Part shown: piece after piece, positions 1 through 11,280 of the stretch
How the letters are laid out: each line of letters begins with the position of its first letter
How positions within the stretch are numbered: position 1 is the first letter of the stretch
From: Phytophthora quininea
Taxonomy: Eukaryota > Oomycota > Peronosporomycetes > Peronosporales > Peronosporaceae
Length of the DNA stretch: 64,000 bases
Direction of reading: 5' to 3'
Assembly (NCBI GenBank): GCA_011947345.1
Contig: JAAVTG010000545.1
Span: 124,001 to 188,000, forward strand
The notes under the pieces: model-generated
Databases searched by the model: none
What the model was told of the DNA's origin: nothing
The model's input: the letters and a program-made list of their open reading frames with translations, nothing else
Made by a program: the position numbers and the translations under genes

Positions 1-756
1 CCTGTAGGCATCTATCTCCGCTCGTCCAGCCGGTATAAAATAGGGTGAGTTGGTGCATTGTGGCTCTATATAGTACCCAAACCTGATAGTCGGTTAGCAT
101 GTTGCCATGCTTCCGTGCTTGCTTGAGAGGGGAGGGGGGTTGTTGAGTTGGAGCCATGTCCATTCACATACATTTGCACTTGATTGGAGTTTTCCTCACG
201 CTTCAGTCAATTTTTTGGTTACTGACCCCGCTAGTCTTCATGTTATCCGATTGGGTGAAATCAGTGTCTATTCGTTCTGCTTTTGAAGTCATGGTAAACG
301 TAGAGGACTTCCCATTAGTTCCCCTACTTTTAGTTGTGGAGAGCTGATCAGATTTGTGATTAGCCAACGTTGTACTTTTGCGAGTGTGTGTCCCGCTTCC
401 CCGTCCCTTAAGTTTGGAACATGACCGTGAACTTCTGTGTCGTTCTTTTGTGATTTTCAGCTCCTTTATTGCTAGCATCTCGATTTTCTCGTATTTTGCC
501 CTTGAGAGGGTCGAGATTGTTTTGTCTGAGGTCCATGCGTTTTCCGCCAACAAAAACTACCTATAAAAACCTCAATTTCCAAGGGTGGTGGATCTGGCTT
601 CTCTATCAATTCTAGATTCACGTCGATTTCTACCCTTGTGACTGGTGCAGGGACGATCATTAGGTTGTCGGTCTTGCTGGCCGCTTGCTTTTCTAGTTTC
701 GGCGCTTGAGTTTTGTTTAGTTGTTGTCGCTGTCTGTTGGCTTTCGTTGTCAGAGC
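1..756 (-). pseudogene. 3' part of LINE-A ORF2 (C-terminal extension), split from the rest by a copia insertion
   Basis: Read on the minus strand, the coding frame that follows the LINE reverse transcriptase at 5.7 kb continues without a frame change from 5641 through the AGAGC duplication into 756 and on to about 545. There a one-base shift moves it to the frame that stays open to 203. The piece is charged and low in hydrophobic residues, with a Lys/Gln-rich start and a Pro-rich middle (about residues 40-85 of the 825-472 frame). It matches no domain I recognise. It probably encodes the tail of ORF2 and then the 3' end of the LINE, which may lie left of the window. The assignment rests on frame continuity across the copia insertion, which I checked base by base, not on a motif. 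Bases 1-200 show nothing further. Confidence 0.55.
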
Positions 757-1144
757 AAAAGGAAGAGCACTTGAGCAGTAGTTGGCAAAATGCAAAGTGA
801 TTCGATTCAGGTCCTTAGTTCGCAACCGCGTGCTACCTCTAAGCCTGCTACTGGGTATCCTTTACTGGATACACCCTACTGGATTCTCTACTGGATACAC
901 AGTTACCTTACCCAATCAGAGAACGCCACGTCGATGCCCATCCTGTACCTACAATCTTGCACCCACAATAGGTACCCACAATCCTGTACCCACAATCATG
1001 GCGTAATCACTGTGACGTAAACACCGTCCGTAATCACAGGAATGATTGCGGTACCACACAGTGAAGGTCACTCCGACCTCACTGATGACGCGTCCACGTC
1101 ACACGGTCGCTTGGCGAGGCGTCGTCACATCACTCTTGACAACA
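757..1144 (-). repeat. copia 3' LTR (388 bp)
   Basis: This is the downstream LTR of the copia element in its minus-strand sense. It matches 5248-5635 base for base as far as I can compare. It contains two imperfect internal repeats, ACTGGAT(T/A)C at about 863-898 and (A/C)CCACAAT(A/C) at about 960-996. The gag-pol frame runs 46 bases into it before stopping at 1099, which is common in copia elements. Short ORFs inside it are not genes. Confidence 0.93.
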
Positions 1145-4100
1145 CTCCCACTCGACTCGTCAGCGACCACGATGCCCAACTTGGTCCTGAGCGCGTCGAA
1201 CTGCGGCGCCGCGATTGGCTTCGTCATGATGTCCGCCAGCATGTCGAGTGTCGAAACATACTGCAACACCACTTGACCGTCCTCGACCTTCTCGCGCACA
1301 AAGTGGTAGCGGATGTCGATGTGCTTGGTGCGCTTGTGGAACTCGGGGTTCTTGGCCAACGCGATGGAGCCTTGGTTGTCCTCGTAGATCTTCACCGCTT
1401 CATCGCTTGCCATCTCGCCCAGCTCGCACAGAAACACCTTGAGCCACACCGCCTCCTGCGTTGCCTCCGACAGCGCCATGTACTCGGCCTCCGTCGACGA
1501 GAGCGCCACCGTGCGCTGCTTCTTGCTCCGCCAGCTGATGCATCCGCCGTTCATCATGAACGCGTAGCCGCTCGTACTCCGTCGAGACTCGATGTCGCCG
1601 GCCCAGTCTGCATCCGAGTAGCCTTGCAGTCCGTCACCGCTGCTCGCTTGAAACACGAGGCCGTGCGTCTTCGTGCCTCGGATGTAGCGGAAGACCCTCT
1701 TGAGCGCCTGCCAGTGTGTCGGACAGGGGTCCGCTGCGAACTGGCTCAGCACTCCCACTGCCGCTGTGAGGTCCGGACGAGTACCAACCATGAGGTACAT
1801 GAGGCAGCCCACGGCGTTCCGGTACGGAACATTCGCCATGGTCTCGCCGTGCTTGCAACCTCCTTCGCACATGGCCTTGGTCAGCTTCAGACCCGGATCC
1901 TGCGGCGTCTTCACAGGGTTGCTCTCATCCATCTTGAACTTCTCGAGGATGTCCTTCGCGAACTTGGTCTGCCGCACTGACACCTTCCCAGTCGCCACAT
2001 CTTGCTCGATCTCCATACCGAGGAAGTGCTTGAGCTGGCCCATGTCAGTCATCTCGAAGCGGTCACTCAGCGCCTGCTTCGTGTCCTTCAGCATCCAGTC
2101 GCTGCTGCTCGCGAGGACCAGATCGTCCACGTACAGCGCCACGAACATCATGTCGTGACCGTCCCGCTTCAGGTAGATGCAGTGGTCGGACTCGCACTTC
2201 TTGAACCCGAGCTTCAGCATGAACTCGTCGATCGTCTTGTTCCACATCCGCGGCGACTGCTTCAGGCCGTACAGCGAACGCTTGAGCCTGCACACGTAGT
2301 CGGGTCGATCTCCGTCCACGTATCCGTCCGGCTGCGCCATGTAGATGTCCTCGTCCAGCAAGCCGTTGAGGAACGCGGTCTTCACATCCATCTGATGCAC
2401 CGTGAGCTTGTACTTGGCCGCCAGACTGAGCAGCACACGGATCGACGTGAACTTGGCCACCGGCGCGAACGTCTCGTCGTAGTCGATGCCGTACTTCTGC
2501 GAGAATCCCTTCGCCACCAGTCGCGCCTTGAACCGCTCGATCTCTCCAGACTGGTTCTCCTTCACGCGGAACACCCATCTGCAGCCGATCGCCTTGCGTC
2601 CCTTCGGCAATGGCACCAGGATCCACGTCTCGTTCTTGCGGAGCGACTCCACCTCCGAGTCGCACGCTTCCTTCCACTTGTCTGCGTCGCTGGATTCCAT
2701 CGCCGACTTGAACGTCGTCGGCATCTCTCCCACTGAATCCACGACGTACGCAGCCTCGAAGTCTTCCTTCGCTTGAGCTGCGGCAGACATCTCGTCCAGC
2801 GGCTGCTGTCGACGCGGCACCGCATACCGCTTGGCGCTCGGGATCTCCACTGCTTCCTCGAGCGACTGTGTGCGCGGGTGTCGCTTGCTGCCGGGCTCAA
2901 AGTCTTGATTCCGCGCAGCTTCTTCTTCGTTCTCATCCGATCCGGACCGAGCCCCTCATCCGTGGTGTCTTCGTCATCATCTGTCGGAAGACCCACCACC
3001 ATCTCCTTCGAAGCGTAGTCGCGTCTCCCACCGTCGAAGACGTCTTCCATGAACTGCGCGTCGCGGCTCACCAACACGCGACCACTCTCGATCTCCTCGA
3101 ACCGATACGCCTTCTCGTGCTCCGAGTACCCGAGGAAACGACAGCGCACCGACCGAGCGTCGAACTTCGATCGCTTCTCCTTCGGCACGTGCACGTACGC
3201 GTGGCACCCGAACACCTTGAGGTTCGCCAGCAAAGGCTTCTTGCCGGTCCAAACGTGGTGCGGCGACTTGTCGTGGCTGATGGCGCGCGTCGGACACCGG
3301 TTGCGGAGGAACGTGGCCGTCATCACCGCTTCTCCCCAGTATTCCTTCGACAACCCGGCGTGTTCCAGCATGCAACGCGCACACTCCACCAGCGTCCGGT
3401 TCATCCGCTCCGCCACTCCGTTCAGCTGAGGCGTGTACGGCGGCGTGAACTTCTGCTCGATGCCGCGATCCGCACACAACTTGGCCATCGTACCCGAAGT
3501 GTACTCGCCGCCGTTGTCACTCCGGAGCGTCTTCACTCGCTTGCCGGTCTGCGTCTCAGCCAACGCGACGAACGCAGCGAACTTGGCAGCCACCTCCGAC
3601 TTGTTCCGAAGCAGGTACACCACACAGAAGTGCGACTTGTCATCGATGAACGTGACGAAGTAGCGCTTGCCTCCGAACGTCGCCGTCTGCATCGGACCGC
3701 ACACATCGCTGTGGACCACTTCCAGCACTTGCTTCGCACGGTTCGGCGACGACTTCATGAAGCTCACTCGCGTTTGCTTGCCGAGTGCGCATCCGTCGCA
3801 CACCTCCCACTGCTTCACCGACGTCATGGGGATGCCAGTGCCGTAGCCCTTCTTCACGATGGCGTCGAGACCGCCATGGCCGATGTGACCAAGTCGAAGG
3901 TGCCAGAGGTACGACGTGGTGTCCCCTTGGCGATCCTTCGAGCTTGCCGCATTGGCCTCGCCAGCAGGCGTCCTCGGTGTCATGCAGAGTTTGAACAGTC
4001 CCTTTCCCTCACGAGCGCCGAGCTTCCACTTGACACCCTTCGTTTCCGCGAAGCACCCGTCGCTCTCGAAGGTCACTGGCCCAACGTCCTTGGTGAAGCG

Positions 4101-5243
4101 GCCGACTGAGAACAGGTTGCGCGATAGCTTCGGGATGTGCCACACACCCGTGAGCACACCCTTCTTCATGCCGCGCGGAGTCTTCATCGACATCACGATG
4201 TCGCCGCTTCCCACTGCCTGCACCACACCGTCGTCCGCCAGATGCACGTCCACCGGAGAGATCTTCTTGTAGTTCTTCATGTACTCCTTCGAGTACGTCA
4301 TGTGCTGCGTCGCACCCGAGTCGACCAGCCACATGCCACTCGGCTTGGAGGCACCCGCGTCGCCACCAACCGAGAAGAGGAAGTCGCCAGAGTCGTCTTC
4401 ACACTGCACGACGTTCGCTCGTTGCGGCCTCTGCCGCTCCCCGTTCTCGCGGATCCGCACCGGACACTTGGCGATCCAATGTCCATGCTCGCCGCAGTAA
4501 TGACAGGCGCTCGTCCTCTGCGCTTGCGCCTGCCGTCCCTTGCGCTTCCCGTTGTCGCTTGTCATGAACGCTTGACCTTGAGCGTGCGCGGTTCCGTCAG
4601 CACCGCCACCTTGTTCCTTGCGCTTCATGTCCTCGTGTAGGAGCCGAGACGTCACGAGCTCCCACGTCAGCGTGTCGGAACGCGATTCCAACGCCGTGAT
4701 GAGGAACTGGTACGACTCGCTCAGACTGGCAAGAAGCGTGATCACCAAGTCGTCCTCGCTGACTGCAGCGCCGACCGCGTCGAGCTGCTCCGCCAGCGTC
4801 TTGAGCTTGTTGATGTGCTCCAGCACATCATCACCTTCGTCCATCGTCGTAGTGAAGAACCGTCGACGAAGAAAGAGCTTGTTCGCCAGGCTCTTCTTCT
4901 CGAAGTGTCCTTCCAGTCTTGACCATGCATCATGCGCGTCCTTCGCCGACCGCACCAGCGGCAGCTGCGAGTCCTCCATCGCGAGACAGACGATCGCCAG
5001 CGCCTTGCGCGACTTCTTGCGAAACATCGCTTGATCCGCCGCGGTCTGGCACTGCTCGAGCTTCACTTCCCCACTCGTCACTTCCCACAGTTCGCGCTCC
5101 TCGAGCACCATCTGCATCTTGAACTTCCATGTGTGGAAGTTGGTTCCGTCGAACTTGTTGATGCGGGCGGTCGCGGTCGGGGCGGCGTCCATGGCGAAGG
5201 CGTAGTCGGGGTCTTGGTCAGGGAAGACGGGGCTTGGGCTCAT
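1099..5243 (-). pseudogene. copia gag-pol polyprotein, one frameshift
   Basis: The likely start is the ATG at 5243, just inside the internal region; an upstream ATG at 5279 lies within the LTR. The first frame runs to about 2857 and the second from there to 1099. Numbering from the 5279 ATG: Gag with an N-terminal UBN2/DUF4219-like region and a CCHC knuckle at 259-272; retropepsin WLVDSGAT at 317-324; GAG-pre-integrase with H and C zinc ligands at 460-497; integrase D525, D588, E624, spaced DD35E. The second frame holds the reverse transcriptase (YVDD at residues 240-243 of that frame) and RNase H (TEAEYMAL, DNQGSI, RTKHIDIRYHFVRE). The catalytic residues I looked for are present. The frame change is -1, consistent with loss of one base near 2855-2860 between integrase and RT. 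It could be a mutation, a sequencing indel or, less likely, programmed frameshifting. Confidence 0.95.
1145..1153 (-). promoter_or_regulatory. copia polypurine tract
   Basis: The minus-strand GAGTGGGAG lies directly against the TGTTG start of the 3' LTR, which is where plus-strand DNA synthesis is primed in LTR elements. It also falls inside the gag-pol frame. Assigned from position and purine content only. Confidence 0.6.
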
Positions 5244-5248
5244 AACCA
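5231..5248 (-). promoter_or_regulatory. copia primer-binding region
   Basis: On the minus strand the bases following the 5' LTR read TGGTTATGAGCCCAAGCC, where the leading T is the last LTR base. They begin with the TGG expected opposite a tRNA CCA end and loosely resemble the initiator-methionine type site of plant copia elements. The gag ATG at 5243 lies inside it. I cannot name the tRNA. Confidence 0.4.
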
Positions 5249-5635
5249 AAAGGAAGAGCACTTGAGCAGTAGTTGGCAAAATGCAAAGTGATTCGATTCA
5301 GGTCCTTAGTTCGCAACCGCGTGCTACCTCTAAGCCTGCTACTGGGTATCCTTTACTGGATACACCCTACTGGATTCTCTACTGGATACACAGTTACCTT
5401 ACCCAATCAGAGAACGCCACGTCGATGCCCATCCTGTACCTACAATCTTGCACCCACAATAGGTACCCACAATCCTGTACCCACAATCATGGCGTAATCA
5501 CTGTGACGTAAACACCGTCCGTAATCACAGGAATGATTGCGGTACCACACAGTGAAGGTCACTCCGACCTCACTGATGACGCGTCCACGTCACACGGTCG
5601 CTTGGCGAGGCGTCGTCACATCACTCTTGACAACA
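5248..5635 (-). repeat. copia 5' LTR (388 bp)
   Basis: This is the upstream LTR in minus-strand sense and would contain the promoter. It matches 757-1144. Its outer edge is followed by the AGAGC target copy at 5636-5640. Confidence 0.93.
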
Positions 5636-5691
5636 AGAGCTAATATTAGCCCCATTATCTCGTTGAATTCTCTCCTCTTGGCTGACTACTC

Positions 5692-7036
5692 CTATCTACG
5701 TCCTTGTCGAAGGTGATGTCTTAGGGTTAAAATTAGCTCTTTATCCCCTGCTTTTAAGAGAACACCTATCCAAGATTTCCATGCTAGTTTGTAGATGTCC
5801 TCCCCGACCAGCCATTGCATGTTTACTTTCACCCTCTGCACCTGGATAGCTACTGGAATTGAAGCCAACCTCATTCCTCCTGCTTCTCTGGGGGTAAATA
5901 TGAAATCCAGTGACATTTTGTGACTCATTGACTCCTTCACCACCTGCCGTTTCAACATAATTGTTTCTGCATTTTTACGAGGTGGGTCAACATTTCCTTT
6001 TGTGGTGGAAATTTTTGCCGTGAACAGGATCGCCGGGAGGACTATCGCGTTGAATAATTCTACTCTTTCTGCCACACTTGTCACCGCTTTATCTGCTGTC
6101 ATCATTCTCCATTGTATGCTACGTTTTCATTTTGCCGAATTGATCTTGTAAAGATCAGCAATTTCCACCTCGTATCTTAGATATCTGACTGTTTACCTGA
6201 CTGATAGCACTGGTAAACCGTGCCATGACTTTATATTTACCGGTTGGTTGAGGAACATGTATTTGCTCTTGGCTGGTTGGATGTGTAGTACTGATATTCT
6301 TCCGAATTCTCGTACCAGCTGCAGTGCGCGCGGCAATTGTTTGCACTTTTGCAAAAATAGTCCACGAAGGCTGAGAATTTGTGTTCTTCGGTATTTTGAG
6401 TGCCTTCTACCCCGAGGCCTTCCAGTTTCTTGTCCTGAGCGATGGCTAGTGCTAAAGGTTCGACTGCTAGTAAAAGAGTAATGGTGCTAGTGGGCGCCCT
6501 TGTCTGATTCCAGACTTAACCTTCATAGTGTCCCACAATTCTCCATTGACCAGGTATTGCGCTGTTGTTTTTGTGTGTAGGTTTTCTACGAGCGTAACAA
6601 ACTCTGACGCGAATTCGTATCTCCTTAGCACTTCTACTAAATATATCCTATCCACGGTATCGTATGCCTTAGCAAAGTCGAGCAGCAAAATACCGGCACT
6701 GTGGTTGGCATCGAGCAAGGCGTCGTCGACCGCCGCTTCTACCTGCGCCATAAGCATCGTTATTGGTTTGTTCATTTAGCGCCCGTGCACGAACCCTTAT
6801 TGCGTGCTACCGATTAATCTTCCCAAGAAAAATTGCAAACGGGTTGCTATAATTTTGGCGAATAAGTTGTAGCTGGTCTGCAGTAGTGCGCTCGGCCTGT
6901 AATCGAGTGCGTTTGCTGAGTCACCCTTTTTCCTCAGCGGTACTACTACCGCTTGCAGGAAATATACCGGTGGTGGTTTGCCCTTTAGTATTTCGTTGCA
7001 TACCTCCACCAAGTGAGGAATCATTACGTCAGGCAT
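5692..7036 (-). pseudogene. LINE-A reverse transcriptase
   Basis: The region 7036-6797 carries the early RT block (DYRPSALL, NLFAKIIATRL). 6775-6467 carries LLLDFAKAYDTVD and SGIRQGRPLAPLLF, the A and B motifs of LINE reverse transcriptases. The C motif at 6356-6367 reads FVDY where (Y/F)xDD is expected, so a catalytic aspartate is gone. 6105-5692 is the thumb and post-RT region. Two in-frame TAG codons at 5692 and 5686 precede a continuous frame into the copia insertion site. Upstream, 7630-7304 is a basic, Arg-rich linker between endonuclease and RT. Several frameshifts break the frame. Confidence 0.85.
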
Positions 7037-7666
7037 GTCCTTGTAAAAGTCGTTTTTTAGTCCATCTGCTCTAACGATCTCACCGCAGCTCGTAAGTCCG
7101 CTTCTGCTATCGGGGCCATTAGACGCTTGTGGTCTACCTTGGTTACTTTCCTTTACTCTGGTATTTTCACGAATTGGGCCACTACTTGCTTCATGTCAGC
7201 TGGCTCCACCAAGCTATGACGCTTTCCCATGATTGCCTCCTAGACTTTAGCAAATCTGTCAGGTATTGGCAGATCGTTCTCAAAAGTCATGTTTGCATGT
7301 TGCTTACTGTTTGATCTCTTTCCCATATCGCCGTTTTCTTAAACATCCACTCGTTTGGTCTGGTGACCTCTCCAGCCTGCTACCTCTTGTGATGAGATTG
7401 CGCTGTCGTATGTCTTCCACTAATATTTTCAGCATTTGAGATCGAGTTTGTGTCCTCTCCCGTACTTGTCGTTGAAGTCGCTGTGATTTCCGCTTTCTTC
7501 TTCTGCGATCACGACGGGCTACTTGTTTTACTATTCGTCGGCAGTGTTGGATCCATTCCTCCCAATCGGGTTGTTCAATTGTCGACTCTAGTGATTGGTT
7601 CTCAATCACCTCGCGCAATTCCTCGATCAACTTTTGATCTCCTTTTCTTCCTATGGGATAATTAAT

Positions 7667-8459
7667 TTATGTCGGTCCTCTTTTCACACCGTGATTTTTG
7701 CTTTGTCGGAGGTGCAGCGTGACTTCATCATGACCCGACTCCCTCGGAGGTGGTTTGACTTCTACCCACTGGATTCTGGACGTCAATATTTCTGCCACGT
7801 AGAACCTGTCTATTCGGCTGGCTGTGTTCCTTCTCCAGAACGTGCAATGCTTATGATCTGCTAGTTCTAACTGCTCCAACGCCGATCCCAGTGCCACCCG
7901 TGCATCTACCAAATTGGCTTCTGCTACTAGGCTTGAGAGGCTCTTACTCTCCGTACTGTCAGCTCATCTGGCTCCGCCTAGCCTGTCTATTTATGGCGAT
8001 TCAACACAGTTGAAGTCTCCTGCTAATATCGTTTGTTCAGATCTGGGCAACCTCTACTCTTTCAGGTTGCTTAAAAACTTCTGTCGGGTCTTTTCTTTGA
8101 CGGTGCGTATATATTCAGGACATGTTTTCCTTTGAGTTTTAATCCCATCATTCGTTCTGTCCAAAGATGTTCATTCCAAGGGTTTGTGTCTTTTCCGTAT
8201 TCTGGAAAAATGACGCACCCCACTCCGCCCTCTGCTTGTGGTCCAACGCTCCAATATGATAACGGTTTATCATCATTTTTCGGTTCCACATCCACTGCCA
8301 TTGTTGAACCAGTTTTAGTCGTTCCTCTTTATCTGTACGTGGGTTCCCTGTAGTAGGATTAGTGCGGGTCGCTCACAGACTGGTTTATTTCTCCACGCCT
8401 CGAGCCAACTACTCCTTTCCTCCTCGAAAACTCCGTAAGTTTTGCGTGCAAATTCTCAT
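7667..8459 (-). pseudogene. LINE-A APE-like endonuclease
   Basis: The fragment begins with an ATG at 8459 followed by RICTQNLRSF, matching the start of APE-type endonucleases. 8301-8071 has GGVGCVIFP and VLNIYAPS. GDFN lies near 8013-8024, with an in-frame TAA at 7991 soon after it. 7912-7667 has the SRIDRFYV and SGHDEV segments that correspond to the final D-H block. This enzyme nicks the target for target-primed reverse transcription. At least two frame changes and several stops are present. Confidence 0.8.
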
Positions 8460-8566
8460 ATCTTGCTTCTTGTTTGTTGGTCTTTCATCCTTCTCTTCTT
8501 CCGTGTGATGAGTTGAATCTGCAAGCAGCCAGCTTCTGCTGTATGCGTCCCTTTGTCTTCTTCCTT

Positions 8567-9839
8567 TCAACTCGTTTCCGTTCCCGAAGTGCCCTTAGTA
8601 GCGGCTGGGGAGATCCTGCTCGCCTTCTTCAACTGCCGTCGCCATGAATCGTCCTTTTTCTCCCAGTCAATCACTTTTCCGCCTCCCGTGTAGAACTGGT
8701 TATAGTAGGCCTTGCGATGACTGCTGAAAAATGTTGCTACCGATCCATTGATTTGTTGCTCTTTTCCGGCCAATACAGCTATTTTTCCGCGTATAGTTGC
8801 GCGCAGATTAAGCGTTTTCCTAAACGTGATCGGTACGCCGGTGCGCAGAGCCTTAAGAGTGGGTTATTGCCGTCGCTTTCCTGCTCTACTGCCCTCCAGT
8901 CATCTTTGCTGTTCGGCACTGCTCGTCTTTGAGTTCTGTCCACTGTCCGTTTCACTCTGCTGCTCCATGTTGCTAATAATTTCTCTCGCCGATCCTGCTA
9001 TTATCCGTCTTCATGCTAGCAAGCCACTGTTCCAGCACTCCTCTCTCCAGGATCCGCCCAAGCTGGAAACACTTGTTCATCTAGCGTGCTTAGTACTTTG
9101 TGCGGTTTGTTAAATGACCTTAGTACTTCTACTAGTAGTTCCGGCCCATTGCGCACTGCCGTTATCCACTTCTCCACTGACGCATCTGTGTCGGGAAAGG
9201 GAATATGTGTTCTAGCTGTCCAATGATCAACCATTCCGTTCCAGTACACCATCCAACTCTCTGCTGCTGGTAACGCGCTTACGCTTGAGTCTTGGGAGTA
9301 GTATTCGCCATCTGAGCTATCCGTCTCGTTGAATTGGTCTAATAAATTTTTGTTGGGGTTGGGCTTTTGCTTTCGCTGAGTGGTTGCATCCGTTGTCTAC
9401 TTGGTGCATCCATATTGGTCTTTTCTTAAATGGAACGGCTTGTGTATGTTCACTATCTTTCCTCCCACATCTTCCCGCCTATCCGGTGGTGGTTCGTGTC
9501 CCCTTTTCACTGCCCGCGTCTGCTCATCGATGTCTCGTCGTCGCAATATTTCTTTGATTGGTAGTATTTGTATTTCTTCCCCATCGTCCGGGCCCCTATC
9601 GATAGAAAATATTCTGATCCCGATTCATCACTTCCTTGTTCCGCTTCTTCGTGAGTTCGTGCTTCTAGTTGTGCTCTTTCTTCTCGTAAACACGTCTGCC
9701 ATTGTCTAGCTACCGGTTCCGATGTCTGAAGATCCATCATGAATAGGTTATGCGCCAATTCCTCGTTGAAGTCCGCTTCTAGTAATTTTTGTTGCATCGG
9801 TTCTGACAGCGGAGAGACCGTGTTTACGAGGAAATGCAA
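8567..9839 (-). pseudogene. LINE-A spacer between OTU-like region and endonuclease
   Basis: Three minus-strand open stretches (9839-9507, 9252-9016, 8773-8567) look coding but are unassigned. They are hydrophilic. The first has a Glu/Ser-rich stretch (about residues 60-80) and the last reads VATFFSSHRKAYYNQFYTG. They sit between the OTU-like block and the endonuclease and are probably the N-terminal part of ORF2 or the end of the OTU-bearing ORF. No known domain was recognised. Confidence 0.45.
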
Positions 9840-9931
9840 GAGTTCTACTTTTGCTCTTCACCCAGTCTCAAAATCTGATGAATCTCTTCATTGAGCGCCT
9901 GGGTGATGGTCAGTCTGTCCAACCGTTTCAT

Positions 9932-11215
9932 TCAGTTTTCCATATCACCGTCCCAAGGAGACAGTGAAGCATTCGCTTCTCTGTATTCCTCCCCTGTGTT
10001 GTTCGTCTTGTCGGGGTTTTGTGGGGTCTCCATCTTAGAGTCTGGAAAATATCGCTCCTCCCATGTTCTTTTGTTCGAGCTTTGGCTAACTTCCTCCTGC
10101 TCCATGTCGACATCGTCCGAGAAGTTGTCGTAAAGTCTGTCCGTTCCTTTGTTCACTTGCTTTTGCCTTCTTCCATACACGTATGCTGAGTAGTGATCTC
10201 CTTCAAAGTGAAGAACAATTGGCAGCTGCTCCTCTGTCATCCCTTTTGCTGCTTTTTGTTGTACAACATGCCGCACACATCCTTCCGTTGAAAGAACGTA
10301 CTCTCCGCACGTTGAGTAGGCTACGTTATTTTTCCATTGCGTTTCAGGCACATGGTTTAGAGCTGTCCACCCGTTCTCCTGCGTTCTCATTATGACTAGG
10401 ACTTCTCGTTGAAAAGCCGCCCCGCACGCTATAAGTGTATCGTTGCTTCCCCATTTCAATACCAGAATTGTTGCCCTGATGCTCGACTCGCTGGTTCCGT
10501 ATTCCTTTAGACGCTTCTTGAACTCTTCTTTCGAGACCTCTCTGGACATGTTGTCTTTGGCCCTGTTTATCATTTTCAGCGCATTTTTCCGGTCGTTGTG
10601 GTCGTACTTCTTGTCGAAGTCCATTAGTGCCCGTGCACTACACGCAGCTTTTACTGCTGCTGTCAACTATTTCAGCTGTTTGAGGTTTTCCGATAGGCTA
10701 CTAGATGCCATTGCTTGTGCCACTGCGTACGCCTGACAATTTCCTGTTGCCGGTGTCTCTACTCTTCGAAGTCCCATCGCTGCCAAGGCTTCCGGATGAG
10801 GAAGCGCATTTTCCATCAAGTCAGAAACCGCCACGGTTTCATATCTGTTGCTAGGTCTGTGACTCGCCTCGATCTCTTTGAGCACTGCATCCCTCTTCTC
10901 CTTTGCATCTTTTTCCTGCACCGACAATCACGCACTTTCCTTTTGCACCTTTGTGATCCGTTTTGGTTTCTCCTCGTCACTGTCCAGCCGAATCGGACGT
11001 TCCTTTGTTCCTGGCGTGGCCTTGCTGGTATTTTGCTCCTTTCCGCCATTAGACCTAAGCTTGTCCTTACTCACATTTGTTGTTTCGCTCCCTGCTTTTC
11101 GATCTTTCCACGTTGTCTGAGCGAGTTGATTTCCTAGTTGCGGCTTCTTCATCCTGGCTACTGTTGTCCATGTGGGGTTTCCTTCCTGCTGCCTTTCTTT
11201 TCCGTGTTTGGACAC
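9932..11215 (-). pseudogene. OTU-like cysteine peptidase region of LINE-A
   Basis: One minus-strand frame runs from 11215 to 9932, broken only by TGA at 10928 and TAG at 10667. After a basic, Ser/Lys-rich linker, the motif TPATGNCQAYAVAQA (Cys codon at 10738-10736) resembles the OTU catalytic cysteine box. About 230 residues later LPIVLHFEGDHYSAYVYG matches the OTU histidine box, with a WGSNDTLIACGAAF-type segment between them as in the family. The residue three before the cysteine is Thr rather than the usual Asp. OTU enzymes cleave ubiquitin chains; in a retroelement a role in polyprotein or host-protein processing is possible but is inference. Neighbours on both sides are LINE parts in the same orientation, so I read it as an integral domain. 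Confidence 0.65.
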
Positions 11216-11280
11216 TTTATTCTTTTATTCGTTTTTCTCTTGCCTGTCTAGGTTCTGGCTTATCGTGCTGTCACCTTTGC

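Larger units (their letters stand above)
757..5635 (-). mobile_element. Ty1/copia LTR retrotransposon, young, nearly complete
   Basis: The element has two 388-bp LTRs (757-1144 and 5248-5635) that I could not tell apart by eye. They flank one gag-pol region on the minus strand. The 5-bp target duplication AGAGC sits at 752-756 and 5636-5640. In transcription sense the LTR starts TGTTG; its other end is CCTTTT rather than the usual CA. A purine tract (GAGTGGGAG, minus, 1145-1153) abuts the 3' LTR start. The domain order protease, integrase, reverse transcriptase, RNase H identifies Ty1/copia. Identical LTRs imply recent insertion. The only obvious lesion is one frameshift near 2857. It lies inside a LINE coding frame that reads through seamlessly if the element and one target copy are removed. 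Confidence 0.95.

Noticed and set aside
782..1020. Small identical ORFs in both copia LTRs (also 5273-5511)
   Set aside because: They repeat because the LTRs are identical. They lie antisense in the LTR with no domain.
2840..2870. Programmed -1 frameshift in copia gag-pol
   Set aside because: It lies between integrase and RT, not between gag and pol, and no slippery heptamer is visible. A simple indel is more likely.
1042..4640. Long plus-strand frames through the copia element (for example 2868-4109)
   Set aside because: They are antisense shadows of the high-GC gag-pol frame and are His/Leu/Arg-rich with no domain.
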